A DNA stretch of 64,000 nucleotides from an uncultured Bryobacterales bacterium (GCA_951813605.1 OX638379.1:4166062-4230061), one strand, 5' to 3'. Counted from the stretch's first letter, positions 55,366 to 64,000 are shown. Program-made: numbers and translations. Notes: generated from the sequence alone by a model not told the origin.

Positions 55366-57237
55366 CTAGCGCCGCGACCACGGGAAGGAAAGATCGGGCC
55401 TGTTGGCGTAGCGCTCCATTCGGAATGTCAGGCGCTGGCCCGCCCCCGGCGCCAAGCGCACCGCCATGGCATTGGCATCGAGCGGGCGCGACTCTCGGCC
55501 AGCTTCCAGCCCGGCGAACTGGTGCTCGCCGTAGCCACCGGCCTGGACCACGACTTCGCGGGCTTCCAGCTGATTCACGTTCACAAGCGTTACGGAGACC
55601 GTATCGTCGGTCAGCTCGTGAACGAGCGCGGCCACGTCTTCCGGCAGACCGGCGCGGCGGCGCTCCGGGTCGAAGTATCGGAGCCGGCTGTGGAGCACCC
55701 AGATCCGACCGTTCGCAAAGTAGCCGCCCGTGGTGAGCTGCGACAGCGTGCCGGTCGTCGCCGGCATGATGCCGAGCAGATAGTCCGCAAGACGCGTGTC
55801 GGGCGTCGTCTCGTCGCTCCGCATGAGCTCCAGACGCCGCCGGATGTGCTCGAAGTCCGCGTTCATCGCTTGCTCCGGGTAGTCGGCGTTCTCGCCTTGA
55901 AGGTAGGCGATCCACGGCTCGTCATCCAAGGGCACGCGCTCCAGATCCGCCTGGCTCATGGACCACAGGTAGATTTCGGCGAGCCGGTCCGAGTACGTGA
56001 CTGGCTGGAATCGGTAGAACTCCGGCTCGCCGTCGAATGCGTAGCCTCGCGCATCGCCGTACATCGTCGGAAGGAGCGTCTGGCCGTCCTCCTCCTTGGC
56101 TGCCCCCAGCACCAGGTCCATCTGCTTTCGCAAGACGTCGACGTAGCTCTGGTCCCCGGTGAGCAGCAGGCCGTTCGCGAAGCCCTGAAAGCTTGCGGCG
56201 GTGAAGTAGTTGCGATGGGCGATGTCCTGCAGCTCGCCGTCGAAGATCGTGAAGTTCCAGCCGTAGGTCCCTTTCCACCACTGCCCGCCGTGCTCCCCGC
56301 CAAGCGTGCCGTCGAGTCCGATGTTTGATGGAATCATCCCCCCCGTCGCCGCTGCCCGCTCCCTCCACGCGTCCAGGTACTCCAAAGTCCAATCACGATA
56401 TTTCTCTTTCCCGGTCAGGGCATAGGCGTTCACGCCTAGCAGGGTCGCCGCGAGGTTCAGGAAATTGTCACCTACCGAATCGAGGTACTCGTCGCAGTGC
56501 GCGAGCATGCGCGGGTACCACTCCTCAAGATCCAGCAGCTTCGAGGTCCGGGCCGGATTATGCAGGAGGTGGAACTGGCCCGGGACTGGATCGCCGACCC
56601 AGTCGTAGACTGTCGCCCTGCGCAGCATCGGTCCCAGGCTGCCGTTCCAGATGCTGCGAATGAGCTTGTGCTCGGGGTCGTAGTTGCCGATGTCAGGATT
56701 CTCGCCCGTGTACATCTGCGCGAACCGTTCCATGCGCTCCACCAACAGGTCGTTTTCGGGGTCCGAGTGCCCCATGAGCAGGAACGCTCGCATGCCCTCG
56801 CCGGTGTGGAACCAGTCCGACTGCGTGATGAACTCGCGGTGGTAGGCCCCGTTACTGGCAAGCGTTGTGAGCTCTGTCCGCAGCTCACCGTACTGCTTGA
56901 GATGCCCTTCCAAGCCCTTCTTGTACAGCTCCAGCACCGAGTCAGAACCGCCGAGCGTGTGGAGGAGCGTCCAGTTGTAGAAGGTCTCGATGGCATCGTC
57001 CGGACCGTCGAGCGTGCCCCATCGGGGCGTATGGAGGAGATATCCCCGCTCGTCCAGGTATTTTTCGGAGAACGCTTCGACTGCCTTGGAGTTCTCATCG
57101 AGCAGAGCGCGCTCCAAGAGCGCCCACGGAGGGGGAGCCATCGGCGAGTCGATCTCAACTGACTCCAGCACCGGCGAGTGGCCGCACGAAGCGAGCAACG
57201 ACACGGTCAGAACAGTGGCAAGGGGTTCGAATCTCAT
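55366..57237 (-). CDS. large lipoprotein, probable alpha-toroid fold
   Basis: This 623-residue protein starts with a lipoprotein signal: LLASCG gives lipidated Cys18, with Gly after it, so it goes to the outer membrane or periplasm. The mature part is helical with Trp-rich repeats (GGEHGGQWWKGTYGWNF) that resemble six-hairpin glycosidase-type toroids. The last 100 residues are a beta domain (DTVSVTLVNVNQLEAREVVVQAGGYGEHQF). I cannot name a family with certainty. It starts 20 bases after the patatin gene on the same strand, so they probably form an operon. Confidence 0.75.
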   Translation of the reverse strand: MRFEPLATVLTVSLLASCGHSPVLESVEIDSPMAPPPWALLERALLDENSKAVEAFSEKYLDERGYLLHTPRWGTLDGPDDAIETFYNWTLLHTLGGSDSVLELYKKGLEGHLKQYGELRTELTTLASNGAYHREFITQSDWFHTGEGMRAFLLMGHSDPENDLLVERMERFAQMYTGENPDIGNYDPEHKLIRSIWNGSLGPMLRRATVYDWVGDPVPGQFHLLHNPARTSKLLDLEEWYPRMLAHCDEYLDSVGDNFLNLAATLLGVNAYALTGKEKYRDWTLEYLDAWRERAAATGGMIPSNIGLDGTLGGEHGGQWWKGTYGWNFTIFDGELQDIAHRNYFTAASFQGFANGLLLTGDQSYVDVLRKQMDLVLGAAKEEDGQTLLPTMYGDARGYAFDGEPEFYRFQPVTYSDRLAEIYLWSMSQADLERVPLDDEPWIAYLQGENADYPEQAMNADFEHIRRRLELMRSDETTPDTRLADYLLGIMPATTGTLSQLTTGGYFANGRIWVLHSRLRYFDPERRRAGLPEDVAALVHELTDDTVSVTLVNVNQLEAREVVVQAGGYGEHQFAGLEAGRESRPLDANAMAVRLAPGAGQRLTFRMERYANRPDLSFPWSRR

Positions 57238-57256
57238 GGAAAGTTCACCAAGCATA

Positions 57257-58963
57257 CTACCCCTCGCCTTCCTCCGGCCTTGACGAGGAAGAGCGATGCG
57301 GATCCTTCCATCCGGGCTCGTGGCGGACCGTTGCGGCCCAAACGTTCCGGCCCTTCATGTCAAGAATCCCCTGCCGCAACAGGTCGCGTGGTGTCATGGT
57401 GCGCTTCCCCCTTTCAAACCGCCCGTCGAATTCGACGGTGCCGACCAAGCGCTCTCTAGGCGCGACGCGGAAGAGCGGCACGATCCTCCGTTCGTGACCG
57501 CCTTTCCCTTCCCTGCCGCGGCCCGGTTCGCGCCTCCTCGGCCTGGAAATCAGGTAGCGGTTCCAGGAGGCCGTGCGTCGGATGTCCTCGTCGGTGGCGC
57601 GCTCGAGCACCGTAGTGAAAGTGGCTAGCGCCGCTTCCAGCAGTCCATAGGTTGCGCGGCGTCGTTTCCCTTTTCGCGAGCGACCGACTTTGCTGAGGGG
57701 CTGCGTCTCGAGGGATATCACATGCGTGGCGCCGGCGTCGATCGCGATATGGATCGGGCTGTTATTCAGCACGCCGCCGTCCACCACGTGATGATGCTCT
57801 ACCTCCGTGGCATCGGTGCGATAGATTCTAATGCGCTGGGTGGGAAAGGCCCCGGGAACTGCGGTCGAGGCGACGACCGATTTCAGGAAGCACTCTGGAA
57901 GGGCAAAAAGAGCGCCGCGATCCGAGCTGTATCGGTCGGCATCCTTGGAATCGCCGTCGAACTGCACCGTCATCCAATCGCGACGCAGAAGTAGCGCGTA
58001 GGTTTCGGGGCGCACCAGTGTAAAGAGGCACTCCCGGGCTGCGCTAAGGTCAGTCCCGGTGAGAATGAATTCAGGCAGTTCGCGGCGGCGGCGGTACCAC
58101 GCATTCACAAGGTTCCGGCTCAGGACATTCGCTCGGTCGATGGCCTGACCGCGAGAGGAGCGAGGGTATCTCCTGAGGTCGCCGTCCGGCCCGGTGTTGG
58201 CTAGGAGCCGGAACAGGGGCAAGTCCGGGAAGAGGCTTTGCCGGAAGGCACGCACCACCAGCCAAGCAGCTACGCATAGCAGGAGAGTTGTGAAGAGCGC
58301 CCGCCCGAACAGGACCGGCGCGCCGGGAGCAACAGCGTCCGGAACGATCCAGCTCGGCAACTCAATCCCGGCAACGGCGGCGAGGCCGGCCAAGGGCAGC
58401 AGCAATTCGGGCTGGAGCAGGACGGCCACGGCGAGTACAGCTAGCACGAGCCAGAGCCTTGCTCTGTCTGACGGCAGGCCGCGCGATGCCAGACGGACAA
58501 TCCACGACCGCTTCCCGACGATCCAGCGCGACGCCAGCCCGTCTCGCGCGAGATAGGACCAAACAGACGCGAGGAAGGTCTCGTAAGGCTGACGCACTGT
58601 CGGCTCGGACTTGAACTGCGGGTTGCCGAGCCCAAGCTCCTGCAGGAACACTCCGTACCCGTTCAAGGCTCCCGATGAAGTGCCGACTAGCAGTCCGACC
58701 TCGATCCCGCGCTTGCGGAGCCGGTCAAGCAGCACCTCGAGGAGGCCGGCAGTGTAGGCGCCGGAAGCGCCGCCGCCGCTAATCGCGACTGCGAGCTTGC
58801 GCTTGCCCGGAGGGCACCTGCGGAGCTCCACGCCGCTCTTACCGAACACTCGGGCGGATGGAACGACTTCGTAGTCGATGGAATCCAGGACCTGCTCCAA
58901 GTCCATGTAACCCGGGTCGAGAAAGCTCTCGATTGCGGTCTTGCTTGGATTGGATCGGTCCAT
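57257..58963 (-). CDS. patatin-like phospholipase with membrane insert
   Basis: This 568-residue patatin hydrolase has the oxyanion loop ISGGGASGAY (about residues 61-70), nucleophile Ser96 in GTSSGALNG and the catalytic Asp in VVDGGVLNNSP. Between nucleophile and Asp are two hydrophobic stretches (RLWLVLAVLAVAVLL and LFGRALFTTLLLCVAAWLVV), so the enzyme is probably a membrane-embedded lipase. A basic tail follows. It would release fatty acids from phospholipids. It precedes the large lipoprotein gene. Confidence 0.9.
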   Translation of the reverse strand: MDRSNPSKTAIESFLDPGYMDLEQVLDSIDYEVVPSARVFGKSGVELRRCPPGKRKLAVAISGGGASGAYTAGLLEVLLDRLRKRGIEVGLLVGTSSGALNGYGVFLQELGLGNPQFKSEPTVRQPYETFLASVWSYLARDGLASRWIVGKRSWIVRLASRGLPSDRARLWLVLAVLAVAVLLQPELLLPLAGLAAVAGIELPSWIVPDAVAPGAPVLFGRALFTTLLLCVAAWLVVRAFRQSLFPDLPLFRLLANTGPDGDLRRYPRSSRGQAIDRANVLSRNLVNAWYRRRRELPEFILTGTDLSAARECLFTLVRPETYALLLRRDWMTVQFDGDSKDADRYSSDRGALFALPECFLKSVVASTAVPGAFPTQRIRIYRTDATEVEHHHVVDGGVLNNSPIHIAIDAGATHVISLETQPLSKVGRSRKGKRRRATYGLLEAALATFTTVLERATDEDIRRTASWNRYLISRPRRREPGRGREGKGGHERRIVPLFRVAPRERLVGTVEFDGRFERGKRTMTPRDLLRQGILDMKGRNVWAATVRHEPGWKDPHRSSSSRPEEGEG

Positions 58964-59114
58964 TCGGCGGGCCCGGACCTAGGTCTGAAGCGACCCGCAT
59001 TCCAGCCTGTCGCAGTATAAGAGACAGCTTTCGAGGCAACTAGCCGACGGTGATACAATGCACGCTCTATCGCTTGCCCCGCGAGTGGCGGGGACCGAAA
59101 GGAGAGTATATTCC

Positions 59115-59756
59115 ATGCAAACCAAACCCCTGGTGGCGGAGTTCATCGGGACGTTTTCGCTGATTTTCATCGGCGCCGGCGCGGCAGCAGTCGCCGGCAA
59201 CCTGGTCGCGGTCGCCTTGGCCCACGGTCTCGTCGTGATGGCCTTCGCCTACGCTTACGGCAACATCTCCGGGACGCACATCAACCCCGCCGTCACGATC
59301 GGCTTGCTGGCCGGCGGCCAGATCAAGATCGGCGATGCCATCGGCTACATCATCGTCCAGCTGATCGGCGGCATCGCGGGAGCCTCGGCTCTGAATTTTG
59401 TCGTAGGCGGAGGCTCGCTCGGAGCCACCGTGCCGGCCGACGGGGTGAGCGTGGGCCAGACGTTCGTCCTTGAAGTCATCCTCACGTTCCTGCTGGTGAA
59501 TTCGATCTACCACGCCGCAGTCAGCGGCAAGGCGGGTAACCTCGCACCGGTCGCTATCGGGCTAACCCTCGTGGCGTGCATCGCCATGGGCGGCCCGCTC
59601 ACCGGAGCCTCCCTGAATCCGGCTCGTTCCCTGGGACCGGCGCTGTTCAGTGACGCGCCGACCGCTATGTCCTCGCTGTGGATCTACTTCGTAGCCTGCC
59701 CGGTCGGGGGCGTTCTCGCGGCGCTCGTGCATAAGTTCCTCACAAGCGAGGACTAG
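59115..59756 (+). CDS. aquaporin, MIP family
   Basis: This 213-residue water/solute channel has six helices and both NPA boxes: GTHINPAVTIG after helix 2 and GASLNPARSLGPALF after helix 5. The Arg after the second NPA is the filter residue. The ATG at 59115 has a GAAAGGAGAG ribosome site about 10 bases upstream. A TACAAT -10 box lies further upstream, giving a normal leader. The pattern is closer to AqpZ than to GlpF. Confidence 0.94.
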   Translation: MQTKPLVAEFIGTFSLIFIGAGAAAVAGNLVAVALAHGLVVMAFAYAYGNISGTHINPAVTIGLLAGGQIKIGDAIGYIIVQLIGGIAGASALNFVVGGGSLGATVPADGVSVGQTFVLEVILTFLLVNSIYHAAVSGKAGNLAPVAIGLTLVACIAMGGPLTGASLNPARSLGPALFSDAPTAMSSLWIYFVACPVGGVLAALVHKFLTSED

Positions 59757-60171
59757 GCTCGGGTCTCGGGGGCGTTGCGGCGGCGGCTGCGTCGCCCTCG
59801 CCGCTCGCGAGCGAGGCTCCGCCCAACTGCCAGCCGGGCGGGTGGGATTCGCTTGCGAGCGGCACGTCCTGCGAAGAGACGAACGGCAGAAGACATCCGA
59901 TTCCGCGACTGAAAAGCAGGCGACTCGATTCCCGTAGGTGCATTGTGACGGGAAACCGAGGATGCGTGCCAGACGAGTCGCCTGATAGCATGAATTCCGA
60001 GTGGCGAGGCTTGGGTTGCTCCGAGCCCGCCCGCGATTTGATGCGGTGCGGTTGAGCGGTTCGGCAACCGCGATCGAGGGACTCGCGGCGCGCGGAGCTG
60101 AGGCCGGCCCTAGACTCGTAGACGCCTGAGAGCCGAATGCGACATCGACGCGGAGACCGGAGCGACTGGCA
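59757..60171. other. 415-base intergenic stretch
   Basis: No gene is supported between the aquaporin and lipoyl synthase genes. A leftward open frame here is antisense to lipA and lacks homology. A CGCTCGCGAGCG palindrome is seen just after the aquaporin gene. Confidence 0.4.
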
Positions 60172-61137
60172 GTGAGCGGCTTTGTTCCCTTGGGGCGTCT
60201 GAGGGTGAAGCCGATGGTCCCCATTCATGCGAAGCCGCTGGAAAACCCGGCGGGCCCGAGGCCGCGGTGGCTTCTGGCCCCGGCCGCAACCGGCCGGAAC
60301 TATCGCCGACTGAAGCAGCTCGTGAACGAGCTGCGTCTCCACACGGTCTGCGAGAGCGCTGCGTGCCCGAATATCGGCGACTGCTGGAACCGCCGCAGCG
60401 CGACCTTCATGATTCTCGGCAACGTCTGCACCCGGCGCTGCGGCTTTTGCGCCGTCCAGAAGGGCCCCCCCGACAGCCTGGATTACGACGAGCCGAGGCG
60501 AGTGGCCGACGCGATCGCGCGGATGGGCTTGCGGCATGCCGTAATCACAAGCGTCAATCGCGATGACCGGGCCGACGGCGGGGCCGAATTGTTCGCGATG
60601 ACGATCCGAGCGATCCGCGACAGGCTGCCAGGTTGCAGCGTCGAGGTGCTGGTTCCGGACTTCCAGGGGTCACGTTTCGCTATGGACATCGTGCTGGAAG
60701 CCAGGCCCGACATCCTCAACCACAACGTGGAGACCGTGCCCCGCCTGTACCGAACCGTGCGGGTCGGCTCCGATTACCGGCGCTCGCTCGGGATGCTCCG
60801 ATACGCGAAGGACGTGCAGCCGTCGATGCCAACAAAATCCGGGATCATGCTGGGGCTAGGGGAAACGGGTCGAGAGATTCGCTCGACAATGAGCGACTTG
60901 CGAGACCACGGCGTGGACATTCTGACAGTCGGCCAGTACCTGCGGCCTTCGCCGGACCACTTGGCAATCCAAAGATACTATGCGCCCGGAGAGTTCGAAG
61001 AGTTGCGCCATCACGGACGCCGGATCGGGTTCCGACACGTGGAGTCAGGCGCGCTGGTGCGCAGCTCGTACCATGCCGGGGAGGGAGTCGAGGCCCTTCG
61101 CACTGGTGAATCGGTCGGCAGTGTTCGACGCGAATGA
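60172..61137 (+). CDS. lipA: lipoyl synthase
   Basis: LipA inserts two sulfurs into octanoyl groups on lipoyl domains. The 321-residue radical-SAM enzyme has both clusters: auxiliary CESAACPNIGDC (C-x4-C-x5-C) and SAM-cluster CTRRCGFC (C-x3-C-x2-C), plus the C-terminal RSSYHAGE with the Ser ligand. A GTG at 60172 is used. lipB is not in the window. The gene lies just left of the prophage attachment site. Confidence 0.97.
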   Translation: MSGFVPLGRLRVKPMVPIHAKPLENPAGPRPRWLLAPAATGRNYRRLKQLVNELRLHTVCESAACPNIGDCWNRRSATFMILGNVCTRRCGFCAVQKGPPDSLDYDEPRRVADAIARMGLRHAVITSVNRDDRADGGAELFAMTIRAIRDRLPGCSVEVLVPDFQGSRFAMDIVLEARPDILNHNVETVPRLYRTVRVGSDYRRSLGMLRYAKDVQPSMPTKSGIMLGLGETGREIRSTMSDLRDHGVDILTVGQYLRPSPDHLAIQRYYAPGEFEELRHHGRRIGFRHVESGALVRSSYHAGEGVEALRTGESVGSVRRE

Positions 61138-61157
61138 GCAGCCGTCAGCGGGACACG

Positions 61158-61217
61158 TGGTGCCCGGGGTGGGACTCGAACCCACACGTCGTTGCGGACA
61201 ACGGATTTTAAGTCCAT
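61158..61217 (-). other. 3' half of tRNA-Leu(UAA); prophage attachment-site remnant
   Basis: Read leftward, these bases give an anticodon arm (AUGGA/UCCGU, loop CUUAAAA, anticodon UAA at 61,208-61,210), a long variable arm as in tRNA-Leu, a T-arm (GTGGG-TTCGAGT-CCCAC), the 3' acceptor strand CCCGGGC, A, and encoded CCA. The expected 5' acceptor strand (GCCCGGG) and D-arm are absent upstream: the 27 bases before the anticodon stem neither pair nor match. This is a partial tRNA, as left at one edge of an element integrated in tRNA-Leu. It is not a functional tRNA gene. Confidence 0.8.
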
Positions 61218-61844
61218 TTCAGGACCGGCTCCACAGAGCGAATTCCAAATATATCAACAGGTTACGGATCGACTCAGACCGCGAATAGATGCCATTGTGC
61301 GTCTGAACCGCCCCAAGACCGCCCCAAGCACTGCGATTCCTGACGAGAGCTCTTGCCGTCTCAGCGAGAGCTCTCGTCAGGGTTCGCTCATGCGAATCCA
61401 ACAACCCCCGCCGCTCACAGGAATCCATCAGGCGGCATGCGCTGGGGGAGATGATGGTGGGAGCGCAACAGTTGCAGCGATGGCCGAAACACCGGAAACG
61501 GGGCCAGCCGTCCACGCGGTTCGCCGCAGGACGGAGGGCGCAATGCCAACGGCAGCCACGATTGGGAGTCTGTGCTTGGACCGTCCCGCCAAGCCTGAGC
61601 TTTGGTCCCCCGTATTTGGGCACCCCCCGGGTAGGACAGGAGCGGATAGGCGTCGCTGCTTTCGATTCAGGGTCTCCACCGCGAGACCCCTGGACTGCAC
61701 CAGGTTCCCGGAAATCCATTCCGATTTTCCGGCCCGCCGCGCGTAGGGGGCCGCCCCTGGGGGGGCGGGGACCATGGGGCAGCCCAAGGGGGGAAGTCTG
61801 CCTCTAGTTCGGGAGCCGGAATCCGGAAATTCTCTATAGATCGA
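61218..61844. other. prophage left-end non-coding stretch
   Basis: No supported gene in 627 bases between the tRNA remnant and the CoiA-like gene. A perfect 14-bp inverted repeat is at 61,339-61,381, and a G-run-rich patch at 61,740-61,795. No integrase lies at this end. Confidence 0.45.
61339..61381. repeat. perfect 14-bp inverted repeat
   Basis: CCTGACGAGAGCTC (61,339-61,352) and its exact complement GAGCTCTCGTCAGG (61,368-61,381) flank 15 bases. It lies about 120 bases inside the proposed attachment site and could bind an integrase or excisionase, or form a hairpin. Confidence 0.5.
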
Positions 61845-62654
61845 TCAATTGGCTCTGCAAATAACCGCATCCCCCTCATCATTGTCACCCGAATAGTGCT
61901 CGCAAGAGGCACATTCGTACATGACCCTCGCATAGGGTTTTCCATTCACCCAATAAGGTTTGCTGAATCTCGGGAGTGGACATCCCTCAACCAACGTTGC
62001 ACTCCCACGGGGGATTTTCGGACGAAGCGTGGCCTCGGAAAGAATGCGTTTACGTTGCCGGACCGCGCAAGTGTTGTAGACCCATCGCTTATGGTCACCA
62101 GCTTCGACCACTAGTGCTTCCAGAACCTCCCGGGGAAAATCGCGTGGGGCCGCTGAAAGGTCGATTTCCACCGTTGAGATGCCTGCGCTCTTGATCCGCT
62201 CCAGTTTCTGATCATCGATTCCGTGCGTTACCCGAATCTCAATGAGCAGAGGGCGATCCTTAACGTAGGCGATAACGTCGGGGATGAAGTCTCCCAATCG
62301 CTGCTCTAGCGCAACAGAGTCCAGTTGGTAGCGTCCCTCTGGTGCAATGACCTTCGGCGGTCTGTGCAAGAACTCGATTCCCACGCTCGGTAGCACGATC
62401 TCCTTGCGTCTTTCCAGAATTTCCTTTGCAGCTCGGTGGAGCGCCGTTTCTACCGCCGTTGGGCAGTCACCGCCCGCAGCATGGGCAAAGTGGTGCTCCC
62501 GAATTGGGCCCTTTTTCGCAACTAGTCGATCACCACAACGCGGACACACACACTCACATTCGAGACCACTCGCTACCTCGGAAATGTGCAGGAGCTTCCC
62601 TTCCCTGACACCGTGGTGCAGGCGGAGCGGGTGTTGTGCATCTGAGTTCCGCAC
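61845..62654 (-). CDS. CoiA-like nuclease protein
   Basis: This 269-residue protein resembles the competence-protein CoiA family. It has a zinc-finger-type CECVCPRCGDRLVAKKG near residue 35, a following HHFAHAAGGDC, and a restriction-nuclease-like core with GDFIPDVIAYVKDRPLLIEIRVTHG (Asp, Glu-x-Lys-like positions). A second Cys set is at the C-terminus (YECASCEHY and VICRAN). Members may process DNA in phages, mobile elements or competence. It lies in the prophage left arm, divergent from the terminase genes. Confidence 0.72.
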   Translation of the reverse strand: MRNSDAQHPLRLHHGVREGKLLHISEVASGLECECVCPRCGDRLVAKKGPIREHHFAHAAGGDCPTAVETALHRAAKEILERRKEIVLPSVGIEFLHRPPKVIAPEGRYQLDSVALEQRLGDFIPDVIAYVKDRPLLIEIRVTHGIDDQKLERIKSAGISTVEIDLSAAPRDFPREVLEALVVEAGDHKRWVYNTCAVRQRKRILSEATLRPKIPRGSATLVEGCPLPRFSKPYWVNGKPYARVMYECASCEHYSGDNDEGDAVICRAN

Positions 62655-62821
62655 GGGTTGGCTGCTAGCGGGACGACTCGAGCGTGACGGCTTTGCCCGT
62701 CGTTGGGCTCAAGGAACGTTTGACGTTGTACCCAAGCAGCGCGTTCCATCAGGGAATACGAAGCGCGCTACGCAATTCAACACCCCTACGCGCACGCGAG
62801 GGTCGGTGGTAGCGTGAGCGC

Positions 62822-63154
62822 ATGACGGCGAACCAGAAAGCGTTCCTGGCGGCGTTCGCCAAGGTCGGCAACGTCCAGGCAGCCGCGGATGCGGCGGGTA
62901 TCGACCGCAGCACCCACTACAGGTGGATGAAACGAAACTCGAGGTATCGGCAACGGTTCGAGTTTGCGCGCGAAGCTGCAGCCGACGCCCTGGAGGCCGT
63001 AGCGCGGCGCCGGGCGATCGAGGGCAGCGATCAGCTCTTGATGTTCCTGCTGAAGGGGCTGCGGCCGGAGGTCTACCGCGAGCGCACGGAGCATCACTTT
63101 GGAAATGTCCCTGGGGAGTTCACGTTCACCATCGGCGGCGGCGCGCCGGAGTAG
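62822..63154 (+). CDS. phage terminase small subunit
   Basis: This 110-residue DNA-binding protein has a helix-turn-helix: KVGNVQAAADAAGIDRSTHYRWMK (about residues 17-40), as in phBC6A51-type small terminases. It recognises the packaging site of phage DNA. Its end overlaps the large-subunit start by 50 bases, which is usual for the pair. The C-terminus (RPEVYRERTEHHFGN) is of the same family type. Confidence 0.85.
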   Translation: MTANQKAFLAAFAKVGNVQAAADAAGIDRSTHYRWMKRNSRYRQRFEFAREAAADALEAVARRRAIEGSDQLLMFLLKGLRPEVYRERTEHHFGNVPGEFTFTIGGGAPE

Positions 63155-64000
63155 CCGGTTCAACCGGCCCTGGCTGTACCCGAAGCAGCGAGAAGCCCTG
63201 TTCGACCCGGCGCGGTACTCCCTGATCGAGGCGAGCACGAAGAGCGGAAAGACGGTCGGTGCGATCGCCTGGCTGATCGAGCAGGCGCTCAAGGGCGGTC
63301 TAGGCAACTACTGGTGGGTCGCCCCGACGTACAGCCAGGCCGAGGTCGCCTACCGTCGCATCCGGGACGGACTTCCGGCCCCTGTGCGGCGGTGCACGGA
63401 GCGGCCTCCAACTGTCACGTTTCCGAACGGGGCCGTCCTGTGGTGCAAGTCCGGCGAGATCCCCGACAACCTGTACGGCGACGACGTGGCCGCTGCGGTG
63501 GCCGACGAGGCTTCGCGGATGCGCGAGGAATCCTGGCACGCGCTGCGTTCGACTCTGACCGCGACAGGCGGGCCGATCCGCATTATCGGCAATGTCCACG
63601 GGCGGCGGAACTGGTTCTACCGCCTCGCCCGCAAAGCTGAATCGGGAGCGCCAGGGATGGCGTATCACCGCATTACGGCGCATGATGCCGTGGAAGCCGG
63701 CGTGCTGGACGCCGCCGAAATCGAGGACGCCAAGCGGAACCTGCCCGCCCATGTGTTCCGCGAGCTGTACGAGGCCGAGGCCGCAGACGATGCCAGCAAC
63801 CCGTTTGGCGAAGAGGCGATCCGCGCCTGCGTCGCGCCGCTCTCGCAGAAACCCCCGGTCGCGTGGGGATGGGACCTGGCCAAGGCCGTGGACTGGACCG
63901 TGGGCATCGCTCTCGACGAGGACGGTCGCGCGTGCCGCTTCGAGCGCTGGCAGGGAGTTCCGTGGGGCGACACGGTGCGGCGCATTCATGCGGCGACCGG
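63105..64000 (+). CDS. phage terminase large subunit (partial, runs off the window)
   Basis: This frame, open to the window end, starts at the ATG at 63105 inside the small-subunit gene. The N-terminal part is the packaging ATPase: YPKQREALFDPARYSLIEASTKSGKT holds the Walker A-like loop, and VADEAS is the Walker B strand. Later, WGWDLAKAVDWTVGIALDEDG fits the start of the RNase-H-like nuclease domain with its Asp. It cuts and packages phage DNA into capsids. At least 298 residues are visible; the 3' end is cut off. Confidence 0.85.
   Translation, partial: MSLGSSRSPSAAARRSSRFNRPWLYPKQREALFDPARYSLIEASTKSGKTVGAIAWLIEQALKGGLGNYWWVAPTYSQAEVAYRRIRDGLPAPVRRCTERPPTVTFPNGAVLWCKSGEIPDNLYGDDVAAAVADEASRMREESWHALRSTLTATGGPIRIIGNVHGRRNWFYRLARKAESGAPGMAYHRITAHDAVEAGVLDAAEIEDAKRNLPAHVFRELYEAEAADDASNPFGEEAIRACVAPLSQKPPVAWGWDLAKAVDWTVGIALDEDGRACRFERWQGVPWGDTVRRIHAAT

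Noticed and set aside
55066..56328. 420-codon rightward open frame
   Set aside because: Mostly antisense to the lipoprotein gene, no motifs.
61158..61245. Complete tRNA-Leu
   Set aside because: The acceptor 5' strand and D-arm do not form; only the 3' half is present.

Overview
The window is GC-rich and densely packed with genes. It looks like chromosome of an Acidobacteriota-type bacterium. The grounds are a large Oar-like TonB receptor with a carboxypeptidase-regulatory N-terminus, two Na+/solute symporters, DUF1080, DUF3604 and DUF6797-type secreted proteins, Tat-exported sugar enzymes, a phytanoyl-CoA dioxygenase, and a Q/RxxRW glycosyltransferase. A free-living or sponge-associated marine relative would fit, but lineage is inference because no rRNA or marker set is present.

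Layout. 1-1.5 kb: thiC. 1.6-9.8 kb: leftward run of catabolic/export genes (YtcJ-like amidohydrolase, secreted esterase, cytochrome-c/propeller protein, symporter, sugar isomerase). 9.9-18.6 kb: GH113-like membrane protein, RRM protein, Tat oxidoreductase, SprT-like and DUF5715 proteins, secreted gluzincin. 18.6-23.7 kb: leftward thrB-U32-like-rraA and phyH-symporter groups. 23.9-27.6 kb: rightward galactonate-dehydratase-like enzyme, methyltransferase, unknown protein, phosphofructokinase. 27.6-31.8 kb: nuoA, a secreted coiled-coil protein, rsfS and a trpA-chorismate mutase-tyrA operon. 31.8-34.4 kb: mandelate-racemase-like enzyme and an amidohydrolase-fold protein that has lost its metal ligands. 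34.7-41.6 kb: TonB receptor and DUF3604 protein. 42.5-46.9 kb: ubiD-hlyD-ABC-glycosyltransferase operon. 47.5-53.5 kb: DUF2461, murB, DUF1080, nadB, aroB, menG. 54-61.1 kb: membrane protein, lipoprotein, patatin, aquaporin, lipA.

At 61,158-61,217 there is only the 3' half of a tRNA-Leu(UAA), read leftward. To its right come a CoiA-like nuclease, a terminase small subunit and a terminase large subunit that runs off the window end. I read this as the left attachment site of a prophage inserted in tRNA-Leu.

Two themes run across the window. Many genes have a TANNNT -10 box only 6-9 bases before the start codon and no Shine-Dalgarno sequence, which points to leaderless transcripts and decides several GTG/TTG starts. 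The gene content joins core biosynthesis (thiamin, Thr, Trp/Tyr, NAD, menaquinone, lipoate, peptidoglycan) to a scavenging lifestyle based on secreted hydrolases, sugar-acid dehydratases and Na+-coupled uptake. I found no CRISPR array, intact tRNA, rRNA or insertion sequence.
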